Assembly: GCF_001550065.1 (NCBI RefSeq) | Contig: NZ_LRUB01000011.1 | Coordinates: 1-64,000 of the forward strand | Direction: 5' to 3' | DNA from: Kordiimonas lipolytica | Lineage (GTDB): Bacteria; Pseudomonadota; Alphaproteobacteria; Sphingomonadales; Kordiimonadaceae | DNA length: 64,000 nucleotides | Shown: in pieces, positions 9,055-18,025 of the stretch | Numbering within the stretch: the stretch's first letter is position 1 | Layout: every line of letters starts with the position of its first letter | The notes under the pieces: generated by a model | Database searches by the model: none | Told to the model about the DNA's origin: nothing | The model's input: the letters and a program-made list of their open reading frames with translations, nothing else | Position numbers and translations under genes: made by a program

Positions 9055-10788
9055 ATGAAAAAGCTACTGCCGATTGGTGCGCTGTTGATGGTTGCGGCTT
9101 GCGGGGAGCAGGCTGAAGAAGGCATGCAGCCGGCTGACCTGATTATCGCCGGCGGTACGATCTATACCGTGGACGGCGAAAGCAGTGTGGCTGAGGCCCT
9201 GGCTGTGCGGGATGGCAAGATCGTTTATGTCGGTAGCAGTGCTGGTGCAGCCCCATATGCGGGAGAGAATACCCGGCGGATTGACCTCGACGGCCAACCC
9301 GTTTTCCCGGGTTTTACCGATAGTCACGCCCACCTGCCGGACGGTGGCGGAACCCTTTTGGGGCTTGGCTTTCAGGGTATGACCTCAGCCGAAGAGATTG
9401 TCGCTGCGGTCAAGGCCTATGCCGACGCGCATCCCGATATGCCTGCCATCATGGGCTCAGGGTGGGAGCTCAATCTGTTCCCGGATGCAAATCCGTCGAA
9501 GGAACTTCTGGATGCAGTCGTGCCGGACAGGCCGGTCTTTCTTGGGGCCGCTGACGGCCACAATGGCTGGGTCAACAGCAAGGCGCTGGAACTTGCCGGC
9601 ATTACAAAAGATACGGAAGACCCGCTGAACGGCCGCATTGAGCGCGACGCCGACGGTAACGCCACAGGGACGCTCAGGGAAAGTGCCCAGGGGCTTGTGA
9701 TGCATATTTTCCCAACGCCCGACGTTGATGATGTGATCAAGAACCTTGAGGCAGGCATGGCCTATCAGGCCGGGCACGGCATCACAGCCACGATCGACGC
9801 AGCCATCATGGCGGACGTGAACGAGCAGGCATATCTGGCAGTTGCGGAAAGGGCCGACCTGCCACAGCGCGTTCGTCTGTCGCTTCTGGCGGCGGAAGAG
9901 ATGGTGACGTCTGTGGTGACAGAGGAGAATGCGGCGGCCACAGTGGATAAGCTGGTTTCGCGCCGGGCCCAGTTCCGGGCGCGGTCTGCTGGCCGCCTGG
10001 ACGCTGAAGCCGTCAAGATTTTCGTTGACGGTGTGCCGGAAAACCATACCGCAGCGCTGTTGGAGCCTTACGTGAATGCGCCCCTTGGCCCTGATCATGC
10101 GGGTGAGATCAACCTGAGTGAACAGGCCCTGAGCGACTATGCGACAAAGCTTGAAGCAAAAGATTTCCAGGTGCATATGCATGCGATCGGCGACCGCGCC
10201 GTGCGCGTTGGCCTGAATGCGCTAGAGGCGGCGAAAAAGGCCAACGGTGAGCGCGACAGCCGCCATCAACTGGCCCATCTGGAGATCGTGCAGCCTGAAG
10301 ATATTGCGCGCTTCGGCCCGCTTGGCGTAACCGCAGACATGCAAACGCTTTGGCACTTCCGCGACGCCTATATCTCTGACCTGACTGAACCTTTCCTCCA
10401 GGAAGAGTTGCACCGCTGGTTATATCCGGCCAAAAGCTTCATCGAGGCAGATGCCCGTATCGTCTGGGGCAGTGACTGGCCCGTTTCCACCAGCAACCCA
10501 TTCCATTCCATTGAAGTGGCCGTGCTTCGGAAAGACCCGGAAAACGCAGATGATCAGCGATGGATTCCTGAGGAAGCCGTATCTGTGGACGACATGATCC
10601 GGGCGTTGACCGTGAATGGTGCCTACCTGATGGGGCAGGACGACATTCGTGGGTCGCTCGAAGTGGGCAAGGAAGCTGATTTCATCATTCTGGATGCTGA
10701 CCCTTACAAAGTGCAGCCAGAGGCGATCAGCGATATCAAGGTAACGACCACCTATATCGGCGGTGCCTGCGTGCACGGTTGCGACTAG
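9055..10788 (+). CDS. Lipoprotein amidohydrolase, YtcJ-like
   Basis: The 577-residue enzyme belongs to the metal-dependent amidohydrolase superfamily, YtcJ/DUF-type branch, likely hydrolysing an amide or N-acyl bond of unknown substrate. A lipoprotein signal MKKLLPIGALLMVAAC ends at Cys16, placing it in the periplasm on a membrane anchor. Metal motifs are FTDSHAHLPD, MHAIGDRAV and the late WGSDWPVS. The start at 9055 is chosen because AGGGG lies at the right distance and gives a proper lipobox; ATG 9049 is too close to it. Palindromic candidate operators precede it and a shared terminator follows. Confidence 0.87.
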   Translation: MKKLLPIGALLMVAACGEQAEEGMQPADLIIAGGTIYTVDGESSVAEALAVRDGKIVYVGSSAGAAPYAGENTRRIDLDGQPVFPGFTDSHAHLPDGGGTLLGLGFQGMTSAEEIVAAVKAYADAHPDMPAIMGSGWELNLFPDANPSKELLDAVVPDRPVFLGAADGHNGWVNSKALELAGITKDTEDPLNGRIERDADGNATGTLRESAQGLVMHIFPTPDVDDVIKNLEAGMAYQAGHGITATIDAAIMADVNEQAYLAVAERADLPQRVRLSLLAAEEMVTSVVTEENAAATVDKLVSRRAQFRARSAGRLDAEAVKIFVDGVPENHTAALLEPYVNAPLGPDHAGEINLSEQALSDYATKLEAKDFQVHMHAIGDRAVRVGLNALEAAKKANGERDSRHQLAHLEIVQPEDIARFGPLGVTADMQTLWHFRDAYISDLTEPFLQEELHRWLYPAKSFIEADARIVWGSDWPVSTSNPFHSIEVAVLRKDPENADDQRWIPEEAVSVDDMIRALTVNGAYLMGQDDIRGSLEVGKEADFIILDADPYKVQPEAISDIKVTTTYIGGACVHGCD

Positions 10789-10804
10789 GCCTGGGAAGCA
10801 AACA

Positions 10805-10830
10805 AAAGGGGCACCGTAGGGCGCCCCTTT
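10805..10830. terminator. Bidirectional terminator between convergent genes
   Basis: AAAGGGGC pairs with GCCCCTTT around a 10-base loop. It lies between the amidohydrolase (plus) and the RAM-domain gene (minus), with A/T on both flanks, so it can serve both. Confidence 0.7.
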
Positions 10831-10856
10831 AAACCTGTCTGAAGGTCAGCCTGCAA

Positions 10857-11132
10857 TCAGATCGGGTCAGGCCCTGTGCCGACGGAATCTTCAGTGAAGG
10901 CATTCAGGCCGATGATCGTGTAGGTGTCCTTGACGCCGGGAGTTGTCTGCACTTCCTGCGTAATGAAACGGCCGATTTCCTGATCTGCACCCAGCTGGAA
11001 CTGGGCCAGGAGGTCATAGTTGCCGGATGTGGAGTAGACGCTGCGAACTTCCGGGATTTCGTCCGCCAGATGGGCGGCGACATCATAGGTGCGGCCCAGT
11101 TCACATTTGATCATAACAAAGACGGTCTTCAT
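10857..11132 (-). CDS. Stand-alone RAM domain protein (Lrp/AsnC ligand-binding)
   Basis: At 91 residues this is just the ligand-binding RAM domain of Lrp/AsnC regulators, without the DNA-binding helix-turn-helix. The opening KTVFVMIKCELGRTYDVAAHLADEIPEVRSVYSTSGNYDLL is typical. Such proteins form multimers that bind amino acids or related effectors and may modulate full-length Lrp partners. It faces the amidohydrolase and shares its terminator; no full Lrp gene is in the window. Its role is unknown. Confidence 0.85.
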   Translation of the reverse strand: MKTVFVMIKCELGRTYDVAAHLADEIPEVRSVYSTSGNYDLLAQFQLGADQEIGRFITQEVQTTPGVKDTYTIIGLNAFTEDSVGTGPDPI

Positions 11133-11302
11133 TGGCTGAAACCTTAATTGACAAAGAAACTTAAACAGCTTGTAGCGAAAAGCCGTGCGGCTGTGAAGGA
11201 TAGATTTGGCAACCGGAAACCAGCTGCGGAAAAATTGCCATTGCCCGAGTGCATGGAGTGTCGTACCCAGCTTGCGGGGGATATTTTTGAGGGAGAGTAA
11301 GT

Positions 11303-12895
11303 ATGTATGATGTAGCGATTGTTGGCGGCGGTCACAACGGCCTGACCTGTGCAGCCTATCTGGCGAAAAAAGGCCTCAAGGTGGTTGTGCTTGAGCGCAG
11401 GGAAATGCTGGGCGGCGCTGCCGTGACGGAGGAGTTCCATCCGGGGTTCCGCAACAGTTCCGCGTCATACACTGTCAGCCTTTTGAACCCCAAGGTAATC
11501 GCAGATCTTGAGCTGCACAGGCATGGCCTGAAGATTGTTGAGCGCAAACTGGCGAACATATTCCCGATGAAGAACGGAGACCACCTGGCGTTCTCTTACG
11601 ATCACGACGAACTGAAGAAGGAATTCGCACGCTTTTCCCAGCATGATGCCGAAGCCCTGGATCGCTACAGCGCCGATATTTCCATGGTGGCGGATGAGCT
11701 GCGTCGGCTGCTTTTGCAGGCGCCGCCAAACGCCGGTGGTGGTCTTCGAGATATGATCAAGGCTGCGGCGCTTGGGTTGAGCGCTATCCGCCAGCCGATC
11801 GAGGCCCAGCGCCTGCTGTTGGATATGGCGACGCAAAGCTGCGCCGACATGCTGGATCGCTATTTCGAAAACGACATGATCAAATCTGCCTTTGCTTTTG
11901 ATGGCATTGTCGGCGCCTACACCAGCCCGAATGCGCTTGGGACAGCTTATGTACTGCTGCACCACTGTTTCGGTGAAGTGAATGGTAAGAAAGGCGTTTG
12001 GGGGCATGCGATTGGCGGCATGGGCGCCATCAGTGAATCCATCGCGAATGCCGCCCGGGAAGCCGGTGCAGAAATCCGTGTGGACAGCCCGGTTGCGGAA
12101 GTGATCACGGATAAAGGCAAGGCCCGTGGTGTTGCCCTTGAAGATGGTACTGTCATCAAGGCCCGTGCGGTTGCAGCCAACGTGGCGCCCAAGCTACTGT
12201 TCGGGAAACTGGTAGACCCTGCCTTGGTGCCAACCGATTTTGGGACGCGTATCAAACATCTTAAGAGCGGGTCGGGCACATTCCGGATGAATGTTGCCCT
12301 TTCAGAACTGCCGCAATTCACCTGTTTGCCTTCGGAAGGGCAGGCACCGCATCATTCTGCAGGTATCGTGATCGGGCCGGGCATGGACTATCTGGACAAG
12401 GCCTTCCTGGATGCCCAGCTTCAGGGCTGGTCCAAGGAACCGATTGTGGAAATGCTGATCCCTAGCACGCTGGATGACACGCTGGCCCCAGAGGGGCAGC
12501 ATGTGGCCAGCCTGTTCTGCCAACAGTTTGCTCCGCATTTGCCTGACGGCAAAAGCTGGGACGATCATCGGGAAGACGTGGCCGATTTGATCATCGATAC
12601 AGTTAGCAAATATGCGCCGAACTTCAAGAAGGCAGTGATAGGGCGACAAATCCATTCCCCGCTCGACCTGGAGCGGAAGTTTGGGCTGATTGACGGGGAT
12701 ATTTTCCACGGTCAACTGACGCCGAACCAACTGTTCGCATCGCGTCCGGTTCTTGGGCATGCAGATCACCGTATGCCGGTGAAGGGGCTTTATCTTTGCG
12801 GTTCGGGTGCGCATCCTGGCGGCGGTGTAACGGGCGTGCCTGGGCACAACGCTGCCGCCGAGATCATCAGTGACTTCAAACGCCGCCGCGTCTAG
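11303..12895 (+). CDS. PYROXD2-like FAD-dependent oxidoreductase
   Basis: This 530-residue protein is related to phytoene desaturases and eukaryotic PYROXD2. The N-terminal dinucleotide-binding motif VGGGHNGLTCAAYLAKKG (residues 7-24) leads to the ribose-binding Glu in VVLERR, and the C-terminal GSGAHPGGGVTGVPGHNAA is the second FAD-contact motif of this family. No carotenoid genes are nearby, so a carotenoid role is not supported; the substrate is unknown. GGGAG precedes the start. It is divergent from the RAM-domain gene. Confidence 0.88.
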   Translation: MYDVAIVGGGHNGLTCAAYLAKKGLKVVVLERREMLGGAAVTEEFHPGFRNSSASYTVSLLNPKVIADLELHRHGLKIVERKLANIFPMKNGDHLAFSYDHDELKKEFARFSQHDAEALDRYSADISMVADELRRLLLQAPPNAGGGLRDMIKAAALGLSAIRQPIEAQRLLLDMATQSCADMLDRYFENDMIKSAFAFDGIVGAYTSPNALGTAYVLLHHCFGEVNGKKGVWGHAIGGMGAISESIANAAREAGAEIRVDSPVAEVITDKGKARGVALEDGTVIKARAVAANVAPKLLFGKLVDPALVPTDFGTRIKHLKSGSGTFRMNVALSELPQFTCLPSEGQAPHHSAGIVIGPGMDYLDKAFLDAQLQGWSKEPIVEMLIPSTLDDTLAPEGQHVASLFCQQFAPHLPDGKSWDDHREDVADLIIDTVSKYAPNFKKAVIGRQIHSPLDLERKFGLIDGDIFHGQLTPNQLFASRPVLGHADHRMPVKGLYLCGSGAHPGGGVTGVPGHNAAAEIISDFKRRRV

Positions 12896-12962
12896 CCTGT
12901 TGCCGGCCCGGATATGCCGGGGAGGCGTTTTGCATGTTCGGTGCATTTAGTCGTCTATCTTA

Positions 12963-12990
12963 TTGAATTATTAAAGTTTAGCGCCATAAT
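12963..12990 (+). promoter_or_regulatory. Candidate promoter of the STAS/RsbU pair
   Basis: TTGAAT (12963-12968) and CATAAT (12985-12990) are 16 bases apart, in an A/T-rich part of the gap before the STAS gene. This would leave a leader of about 95 bases. Confidence 0.45.
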
Positions 12991-13091
12991 ACTGACATTG
13001 GGTTGGGTGTTTTCCAATGAGTTGACGGCTCGGGTCTTGCCTTTGTTGTCTGCTACTTTAATTCTCGGTTTGTGGACCGAAGGGGGATTTT

Positions 13092-13394
13092 ATGGAATAC
13101 CGCATCAAAGACTCTGATAATGGCGCTATCACGGCGACCTTCACGGGCGACATCACCTTTTCTGAAAATGTTGCGTTCCGACAGTTATTGAAGGATCTGG
13201 CGGATCGCGACATCAAGTCTTGTGTATTTGACCTTTCGGCAGTGGATATGGTCGATTCGGCGGGCCTTGGGATGTTTCTCATCGCGAAAGAGCAAGCTGA
13301 CACTTCCGGCTGGAAACTGTCTGTTACCGGTGCTCAAGGTCATGTCGCTAGCATGCTGAAACTGACCAAGCTTTCTGATCTATTGCAGTCCTGA
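13092..13394 (+). CDS. STAS-domain anti-sigma factor antagonist (RsbV/HsbA-like)
   Basis: The 100-residue single-domain STAS protein resembles SpoIIAA/RsbV. The phosphorylation site is predicted at Ser56 in VDMVDSAGLGMFL. In partner-switching circuits the unphosphorylated form binds and removes an inhibitor; a kinase and a PP2C phosphatase set its state. Both activities are encoded 35 bases downstream in the next gene, so the two probably form one operon. AGGGGGA precedes the ATG. Confidence 0.9.
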   Translation: MEYRIKDSDNGAITATFTGDITFSENVAFRQLLKDLADRDIKSCVFDLSAVDMVDSAGLGMFLIAKEQADTSGWKLSVTGAQGHVASMLKLTKLSDLLQS

Positions 13395-13428
13395 TGCGGC
13401 CCCGTGCCGCAATTTCTGGGCAGTCAGT

Positions 13429-15558
13429 TTGAACAGCGCCAATAATACAGGTATCCCCGGCAGGGTTGAGGAAGTTGCAGCCGAAATTCGAGGCGCGACC
13501 ATCCTGATCGTGGACGACATGTCAATCATGCGCCAGATTATCGGACGCTGCCTGGAGCAAGCTGGTTTCACACACCTTTTCTATGCGGAAGATGGTCAGG
13601 AAGCACTTGAATTTATCGAGAATACACCGCCCGATCTGCTGATCCTGGACCTCAATATGCCCAGAGTGACCGGCTATGAAGTATGTCGGATACTGCGGGC
13701 TGACCCGAAAACCAGTGGGCTGCCAATTCTTGTCCAGTCAGCGTCTGAAACGCCGGAGGAGCGGGTAAAGGTCTTCAGTAGCGGCGCTACCGATTTTGTC
13801 TCCAAGCCCATCAATCAGCCGGAACTGCTTGCTCGAGTGTGCATGCACCTTGAAAACAAGTTCCTGATCAAGAACCTAAGTGATTTCCACAGCCGAATGC
13901 ACACTGAATTGTCCATGGCAAGGGACATGCAGCATTCGCTGTTGCCCGACGAGGATACGCTGCAGGAGCTTGAGGAATCCTCCGATGTGTCATTTGAGGC
14001 CCACTATCGGGCATCGTTTGAACTGGGGGGCGACCTGTGGGGCGGCTGGAGGCTTTCTGATGACGAGTTCGGCGTATTTGTGCTTGATGTGTCAGGTCAT
14101 GGGGTAGGGGCAGCGCTTAATACATTCCGCCTTCATGCCACGATGTCTCGTTTCGAGATGTACCGCGATGATCCAGCTATTTTTCTGACCAGTCTAAATG
14201 GTGCGTTGAAACCTACGTTCCCGCTTGGGCATTTTGTAACGATGTTCTATGCGGTAATTAACCACCGTACTGGTGAGATCGTCTATGCAGGTGCCGGCGC
14301 GCCACGCCCCATGATCGTGAATGTGAAGGGCAAAGTCAGACTTCTTGATAGCGCAGGGACACCTGTCGGTATCATCAGCAGGCCAGGGTATGAGAACAAA
14401 ACTGACCGGCTGGAACCTGGCGAGACCCTGTTTTGTTACTCGGACGTGCTGCTTGAGGCTGCGGGACCGGACGGTTCTTTCCTTGGCGAAGATGGTTTTG
14501 TCAAAGAAGTGGAACAGGAAGCGAAGGCCGGGGACCGATATAAGCTTGTAGAGCGCCTGATTGGTTCCTTTTATGCCAAGTTGCCGGGGGAGTTGCCGGA
14601 CGATCTGACGGCTGTGGCGATGCACCGGGCGCCGGAAAAGAAGCGCGCAAAGACGTCAGCGCACGGTGTTGTTAAGGGGCGTGTGTTGGTGATGGCGGCC
14701 GAAAGCAGCGCGTTGGGGCAAATGGTTGCTTCGGCACGTCCTCCTGAATTTGACTGTGTGTGCGTTTCAGATAGCCAGGAATTGGCCGCCACAATGGCGG
14801 GCGCAGCACCGACATTGGGTTTCATTACTGATGCCCAGACAGCCCGCAGGGAGGGGGCCGAAGCGGTTGGCCGGGCACTTGGTGCCGATTTTCTAGCAGC
14901 AGGCGGGCCGATCGTTCTTCTTGCAGACATTGACGCGGAGCCGGACCTCAAGCAGTTAAGGTTCGATCTCAATGTCAGTCGCATTATCAGCCTGGAGAAG
15001 GGGCCGGATGCCTTGTGGGGCGCCGTCCGTGCAGAAATCGATGACTATATGTTGCGTCTGTCGGTTGCCGATGCTGTTAGCAAAAAGGTTTCTGATGTTG
15101 GTGATGTTGATGTTGCTACATATCGCTTCCGTACCCGCGAAGAAGCCAAAAACCTGGCAGCCCTCCTGGCGGGAGCATGCGCTGAGCCTGTGCCGGTCGC
15201 ACTGGGGTTGACGGAATTGTTCGTCAATGCTGTGGAGCATGGCTGTCTCGCCATCGGGCATGAGGAAAAGGGGCTATTGATTGAAAAGGGCCGCCTTACA
15301 GACGAAATCAAATACCGGCGTTCCCTTCCGGGCTATGCCGAAAATTATGTGACGGTGGAGTTCCGCCGATCAGAAACAGAGATACTGTTCCGTATTGTCG
15401 ACCCGGGTGAGGGATTTGACCATCAGGCTTTCACTTCGGCAGAAGACGGCCACACGAAAAAGCATGGTCGCGGCATCACAATGGCCGGTGGTTGCTTTAG
15501 CGAAGTCAGCTATATTGGCAAGGGCAATGAAGTGCTTGCCCGTTACCGCATCAAGTAG
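13429..15558 (+). CDS. REC-PP2C-HATPase partner-switching regulator (HsbR-like)
   Basis: Three modules occur in 709 residues. A receiver domain (about 22-140) has Asp29-Asp30, phospho-acceptor Asp74 (LDLNMP) and Lys126. A SpoIIE/RsbU phosphatase domain (about 165-402) has metal residues in GGDLW (Asp202), LDVSGHG (Asp220) and PDDLTAV. A C-terminal RsbW-type kinase domain (about 560-705) has Glu596 and Asn600 in the N box, DPGEGFD at 658 and HGRGI. It should both phosphorylate and dephosphorylate the STAS partner under control of a histidine kinase or phosphotransfer protein. The start is TTG with a poor ribosome site, so a different start is possible. The architecture matches Pseudomonas HsbR. 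Confidence 0.9.
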   Translation: MNSANNTGIPGRVEEVAAEIRGATILIVDDMSIMRQIIGRCLEQAGFTHLFYAEDGQEALEFIENTPPDLLILDLNMPRVTGYEVCRILRADPKTSGLPILVQSASETPEERVKVFSSGATDFVSKPINQPELLARVCMHLENKFLIKNLSDFHSRMHTELSMARDMQHSLLPDEDTLQELEESSDVSFEAHYRASFELGGDLWGGWRLSDDEFGVFVLDVSGHGVGAALNTFRLHATMSRFEMYRDDPAIFLTSLNGALKPTFPLGHFVTMFYAVINHRTGEIVYAGAGAPRPMIVNVKGKVRLLDSAGTPVGIISRPGYENKTDRLEPGETLFCYSDVLLEAAGPDGSFLGEDGFVKEVEQEAKAGDRYKLVERLIGSFYAKLPGELPDDLTAVAMHRAPEKKRAKTSAHGVVKGRVLVMAAESSALGQMVASARPPEFDCVCVSDSQELAATMAGAAPTLGFITDAQTARREGAEAVGRALGADFLAAGGPIVLLADIDAEPDLKQLRFDLNVSRIISLEKGPDALWGAVRAEIDDYMLRLSVADAVSKKVSDVGDVDVATYRFRTREEAKNLAALLAGACAEPVPVALGLTELFVNAVEHGCLAIGHEEKGLLIEKGRLTDEIKYRRSLPGYAENYVTVEFRRSETEILFRIVDPGEGFDHQAFTSAEDGHTKKHGRGITMAGGCFSEVSYIGKGNEVLARYRIK

Positions 15559-15566
15559 AACGGCTA

Positions 15567-16337
15567 TTACTTCTTTTTCACCAGAAGGTGTTCAGGGCGA
15601 CGGTTTTCCGCCTGCCTGAACAAGCTGTATGTACGGTTGGTGTAATTGGAGACATCCAGAACCGACTGCATATAGTCGTCAAGCTCCTGCGTGCGCTCTG
15701 CCTCGAAAATGCGAACATTCTGGGTTGGGTCCTGTGTTTCGAAACGCACATAGAACCATGGCTCGCCACGCCTCAGAATCAGGTCCTGTGAGGCATCGTG
15801 CCACTCAAATGCCCACATAAACGGGCGGGGCCAGATATGAATGGGGAAACGCCCGGCGATCATCAGGCCGGGACGGCGCGTCTTGAGATAGTCAAGATAG
15901 GGCGGCAGCTGGTTGATCCACACCGGTTCGTCCGAGATGAAGACATAGGGTGTCACAAACTGCAGAAGCGGTCTTTCGGGATGGCGCCATTCACTTTGCG
16001 GGTGCATCAGCATGATTTGGCTCATGACGCTCGAACGCACGGCCGAATTAGCACCCTGTACATTCAGGAGCTGTGGCTTGCCGTCCGGTGACCGCGTGAG
16101 GCGCAGATGCAGGTCATAAGGGCATTTGACAACGAAATGACGGCTGTCGAAGTCGATAGCCCCGGGGCATTTCTGAACAGACTTTGCATCAGGTGCTTCT
16201 GGCAAGTTTTGACGGAAGGGCTCCGGCTCATACCACACCACACCGGCCTTGGGGGCTTTCATGATCCATCCCACGTCCACTGTGCGGCGCATTTTGGCCA
16301 CACGGTCGCGGCGGGCATAAAGCTTGTTCAACATCAT
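15567..16337 (-). CDS. Conserved hypothetical protein
   Basis: I do not recognise this 256-residue protein. It is soluble, with no signal peptide or membrane segment, and rich in aromatic and Pro residues. A notable stretch is KCPGAIDFDSRHFVVKCPYDLHLRL, where two Cys-Pro pairs flank an acidic core. The N-terminus has two adjacent Met codons with GGGGGG upstream. It converges on the HsbR-like gene with an 8-base gap. The codon use looks like its neighbours. It could be a structural or sugar-modifying protein but nothing shows this. Confidence 0.7.
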   Translation of the reverse strand: MMLNKLYARRDRVAKMRRTVDVGWIMKAPKAGVVWYEPEPFRQNLPEAPDAKSVQKCPGAIDFDSRHFVVKCPYDLHLRLTRSPDGKPQLLNVQGANSAVRSSVMSQIMLMHPQSEWRHPERPLLQFVTPYVFISDEPVWINQLPPYLDYLKTRRPGLMIAGRFPIHIWPRPFMWAFEWHDASQDLILRRGEPWFYVRFETQDPTQNVRIFEAERTQELDDYMQSVLDVSNYTNRTYSLFRQAENRRPEHLLVKKK

Positions 16338-16455
16338 GTTGGTTCCCCCCTGAGGTAAGCTGAAGTGGCGAACATAATACTTGTCTGGAATGATCTTTAG
16401 GTCATGTTGTCATTGCGTTCAACAGGCTTGGGCTTTCAGGACCCGGTTTTGGCTG

Positions 16456-17352
16456 TCAGGTGGCCCCGGCAAAGGCAGCGGCATTGTCCTGCAGAATGTC
16501 GCCCAGATAATCGTACATGGCGCGGATGCGCGCGCTTCGCCGAAGTTCCGTGTGGCTTACGAGCCAGATATCGGAACTGAAGACGACATAGTCGTCGAAC
16601 AGGCGCACAAGGTCTGGGTCGTTTGCCGCGGCAAGGCAGGAATATGCCCCAATGCCGTAGCCGGCCTTTACAGCAGCGGCGAGGGCAATCAGATTGTTTG
16701 ACCGGAACGCGGCACCCTTGGGGGCGCCGATGCTCTTGCGGTGCTCGGTTGATGTGTAGGCCAAAATCTCGTCATGCGGCAGAATGAAATCGAACTTCTT
16801 CATGTCCGCCATGGATTTGGGTGTGCCGTGCTCTGCCAGATAATCCTTGTGGGCATAATAGCCGTAGGCCATGGAAACCGTACGTTTGCAGATCAGGTCG
16901 TTCTGTACGGGGCGGAACATCCTGAGGGCGATATCAGCTTCACGCCGCAACAGGTCAGAGACCGCATTGTCCACTTTCACATCGACAGTGATGCCAGGAT
17001 ACTGTTTGCGGAACCCAAGGAGCTTTTCCACCAACCACAAGGAGCCGATGGCCTCAGTGCAGGATATAATAACGGAACCCTGCAGGCTGCTGTCGTGCCC
17101 CGTAATCAACCGTTCAATGGCGTGCACATCGTCCTGCATATGGCGGGCATGGTTCATCATCTGCTCACCAAGGGCTGTCATTTCAAGCCCGGTGCGGGTG
17201 CGCGAGAAAATCTCGGCCCCGACATTTTCTTCAAGGGCGGTCAAGCGGCGGGAAAGTGTGGGTTGGCTGACGTTCAGCTTACGTGCTGCCGCAGACAGGC
17301 TACCCTGCTCGGCCATGGCCAGGAAATATTTCAGATCATCCCAATCAAGCAT
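16456..17352 (-). CDS. LysR-family transcriptional regulator
   Basis: The 298-residue protein has the N-terminal winged helix-turn-helix (LSAAARKLNVSQPTLSRRLTALE, about 19-41) and a C-terminal periplasmic-binding-like effector domain. The ALRMFRPVQNDL region resembles the subgroup that acts on aromatic or organic-acid effectors, but the effector cannot be named. It is divergent from the TPR-protein gene, with a symmetric ATTCA-N4-TGAAT site between them; such LysR proteins usually control the divergent gene and themselves. Confidence 0.92.
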   Translation of the reverse strand: MLDWDDLKYFLAMAEQGSLSAAARKLNVSQPTLSRRLTALEENVGAEIFSRTRTGLEMTALGEQMMNHARHMQDDVHAIERLITGHDSSLQGSVIISCTEAIGSLWLVEKLLGFRKQYPGITVDVKVDNAVSDLLRREADIALRMFRPVQNDLICKRTVSMAYGYYAHKDYLAEHGTPKSMADMKKFDFILPHDEILAYTSTEHRKSIGAPKGAAFRSNNLIALAAAVKAGYGIGAYSCLAAANDPDLVRLFDDYVVFSSDIWLVSHTELRRSARIRAMYDYLGDILQDNAAAFAGAT

Positions 17353-17380
17353 GGGGAAGGCTCCGCGTTCGAGTTTTGCA

Positions 17381-17394
17381 ATTCAATTATGAAT
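17381..17394. promoter_or_regulatory. ATTCA-N4-TGAAT symmetric site in the LysR divergent region
   Basis: Perfect five-base arms in an A/T-rich stretch 29 bases upstream of the LysR start. It is a possible regulator-binding site; the arm spacing is shorter than the usual T-N11-A box, so assignment to this LysR protein is uncertain. Confidence 0.3.
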
Positions 17395-17518
17395 AGCTAA
17401 TCTGCATAATTTGTCAATTACATCCATAAATGAATTTCACATATAGGCCTTATGACCCGGGCCCAACCTCCCTGAACCCCATTGGCCTGCGTCACGACTT
17501 TAGACGAGGAGACATGAA

Positions 17519-17995
17519 ATGTGGACGACACGTAAAACTCTGGTAGCCGGTGCAGTGCTGGCAGTGGCAAGTTTTTCCGCAGCAGCGAACGCACAAACCT
17601 ATTATGCTGGCCCTGACCGCAACATCACACGCGGGACCGACGCCATGATGGAAGGCGATCTTGAGACCGCTTCCAAATATTTCCATCGGGCCGCGAAGGC
17701 CAACCTGAGCAAGGAACGCCTTGTGCCGCTTCTCAACAACCTGTGTGCCGTTGACTATGCCCTTGGCAAGCTGGATAGTGCTGAAGAGGCCTGTACGCGT
17801 GCCATCGCTGAAGATCGCCATTTCTGGCGCGCTTATGTGAACCGGGGCAATGTCCTGAAGGCAAAAGGCGACTATACAGACGCGCAGCAGGACTATTTGA
17901 AGGCGGTTCGCCTCAAGCCCGATAGCGCGCTGGCCCAACGGGCGCTCGCACGGCTTCAGGAAGAGCAATCGAAACTGTTTGCCGCTGCAAAGTAA
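17519..17995 (+). CDS. Secreted TPR-repeat protein
   Basis: This 158-residue protein has a signal peptide (about residues 1-25, cleavage after AANAQ) and about three tetratricopeptide repeats: GTDAMMEGDLETASKYFHRAAKAN, NNLCAVDYALGKLDSAEEACTRAI and VNRGNVLKAKGDYTDAQQDYLKAVRL. TPRs mediate protein contacts in the periplasm; no enzymatic motif is seen. It is 30 bases from the MAPEG gene and probably cotranscribed with it. Function is unknown. Confidence 0.85.
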   Translation: MWTTRKTLVAGAVLAVASFSAAANAQTYYAGPDRNITRGTDAMMEGDLETASKYFHRAAKANLSKERLVPLLNNLCAVDYALGKLDSAEEACTRAIAEDRHFWRAYVNRGNVLKAKGDYTDAQQDYLKAVRLKPDSALAQRALARLQEEQSKLFAAAK

Positions 17996-18025
17996 AGCGG
18001 CACACCAGAACGGGGGAGACCATAG

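Noticed and set aside
12914..13117. 67-codon frame between the PYROXD2-like gene and the STAS gene
   Set aside because: It overlaps the STAS start and the candidate promoter, and lacks a ribosome site. A hydrophobic stretch is seen but not enough to call a gene.
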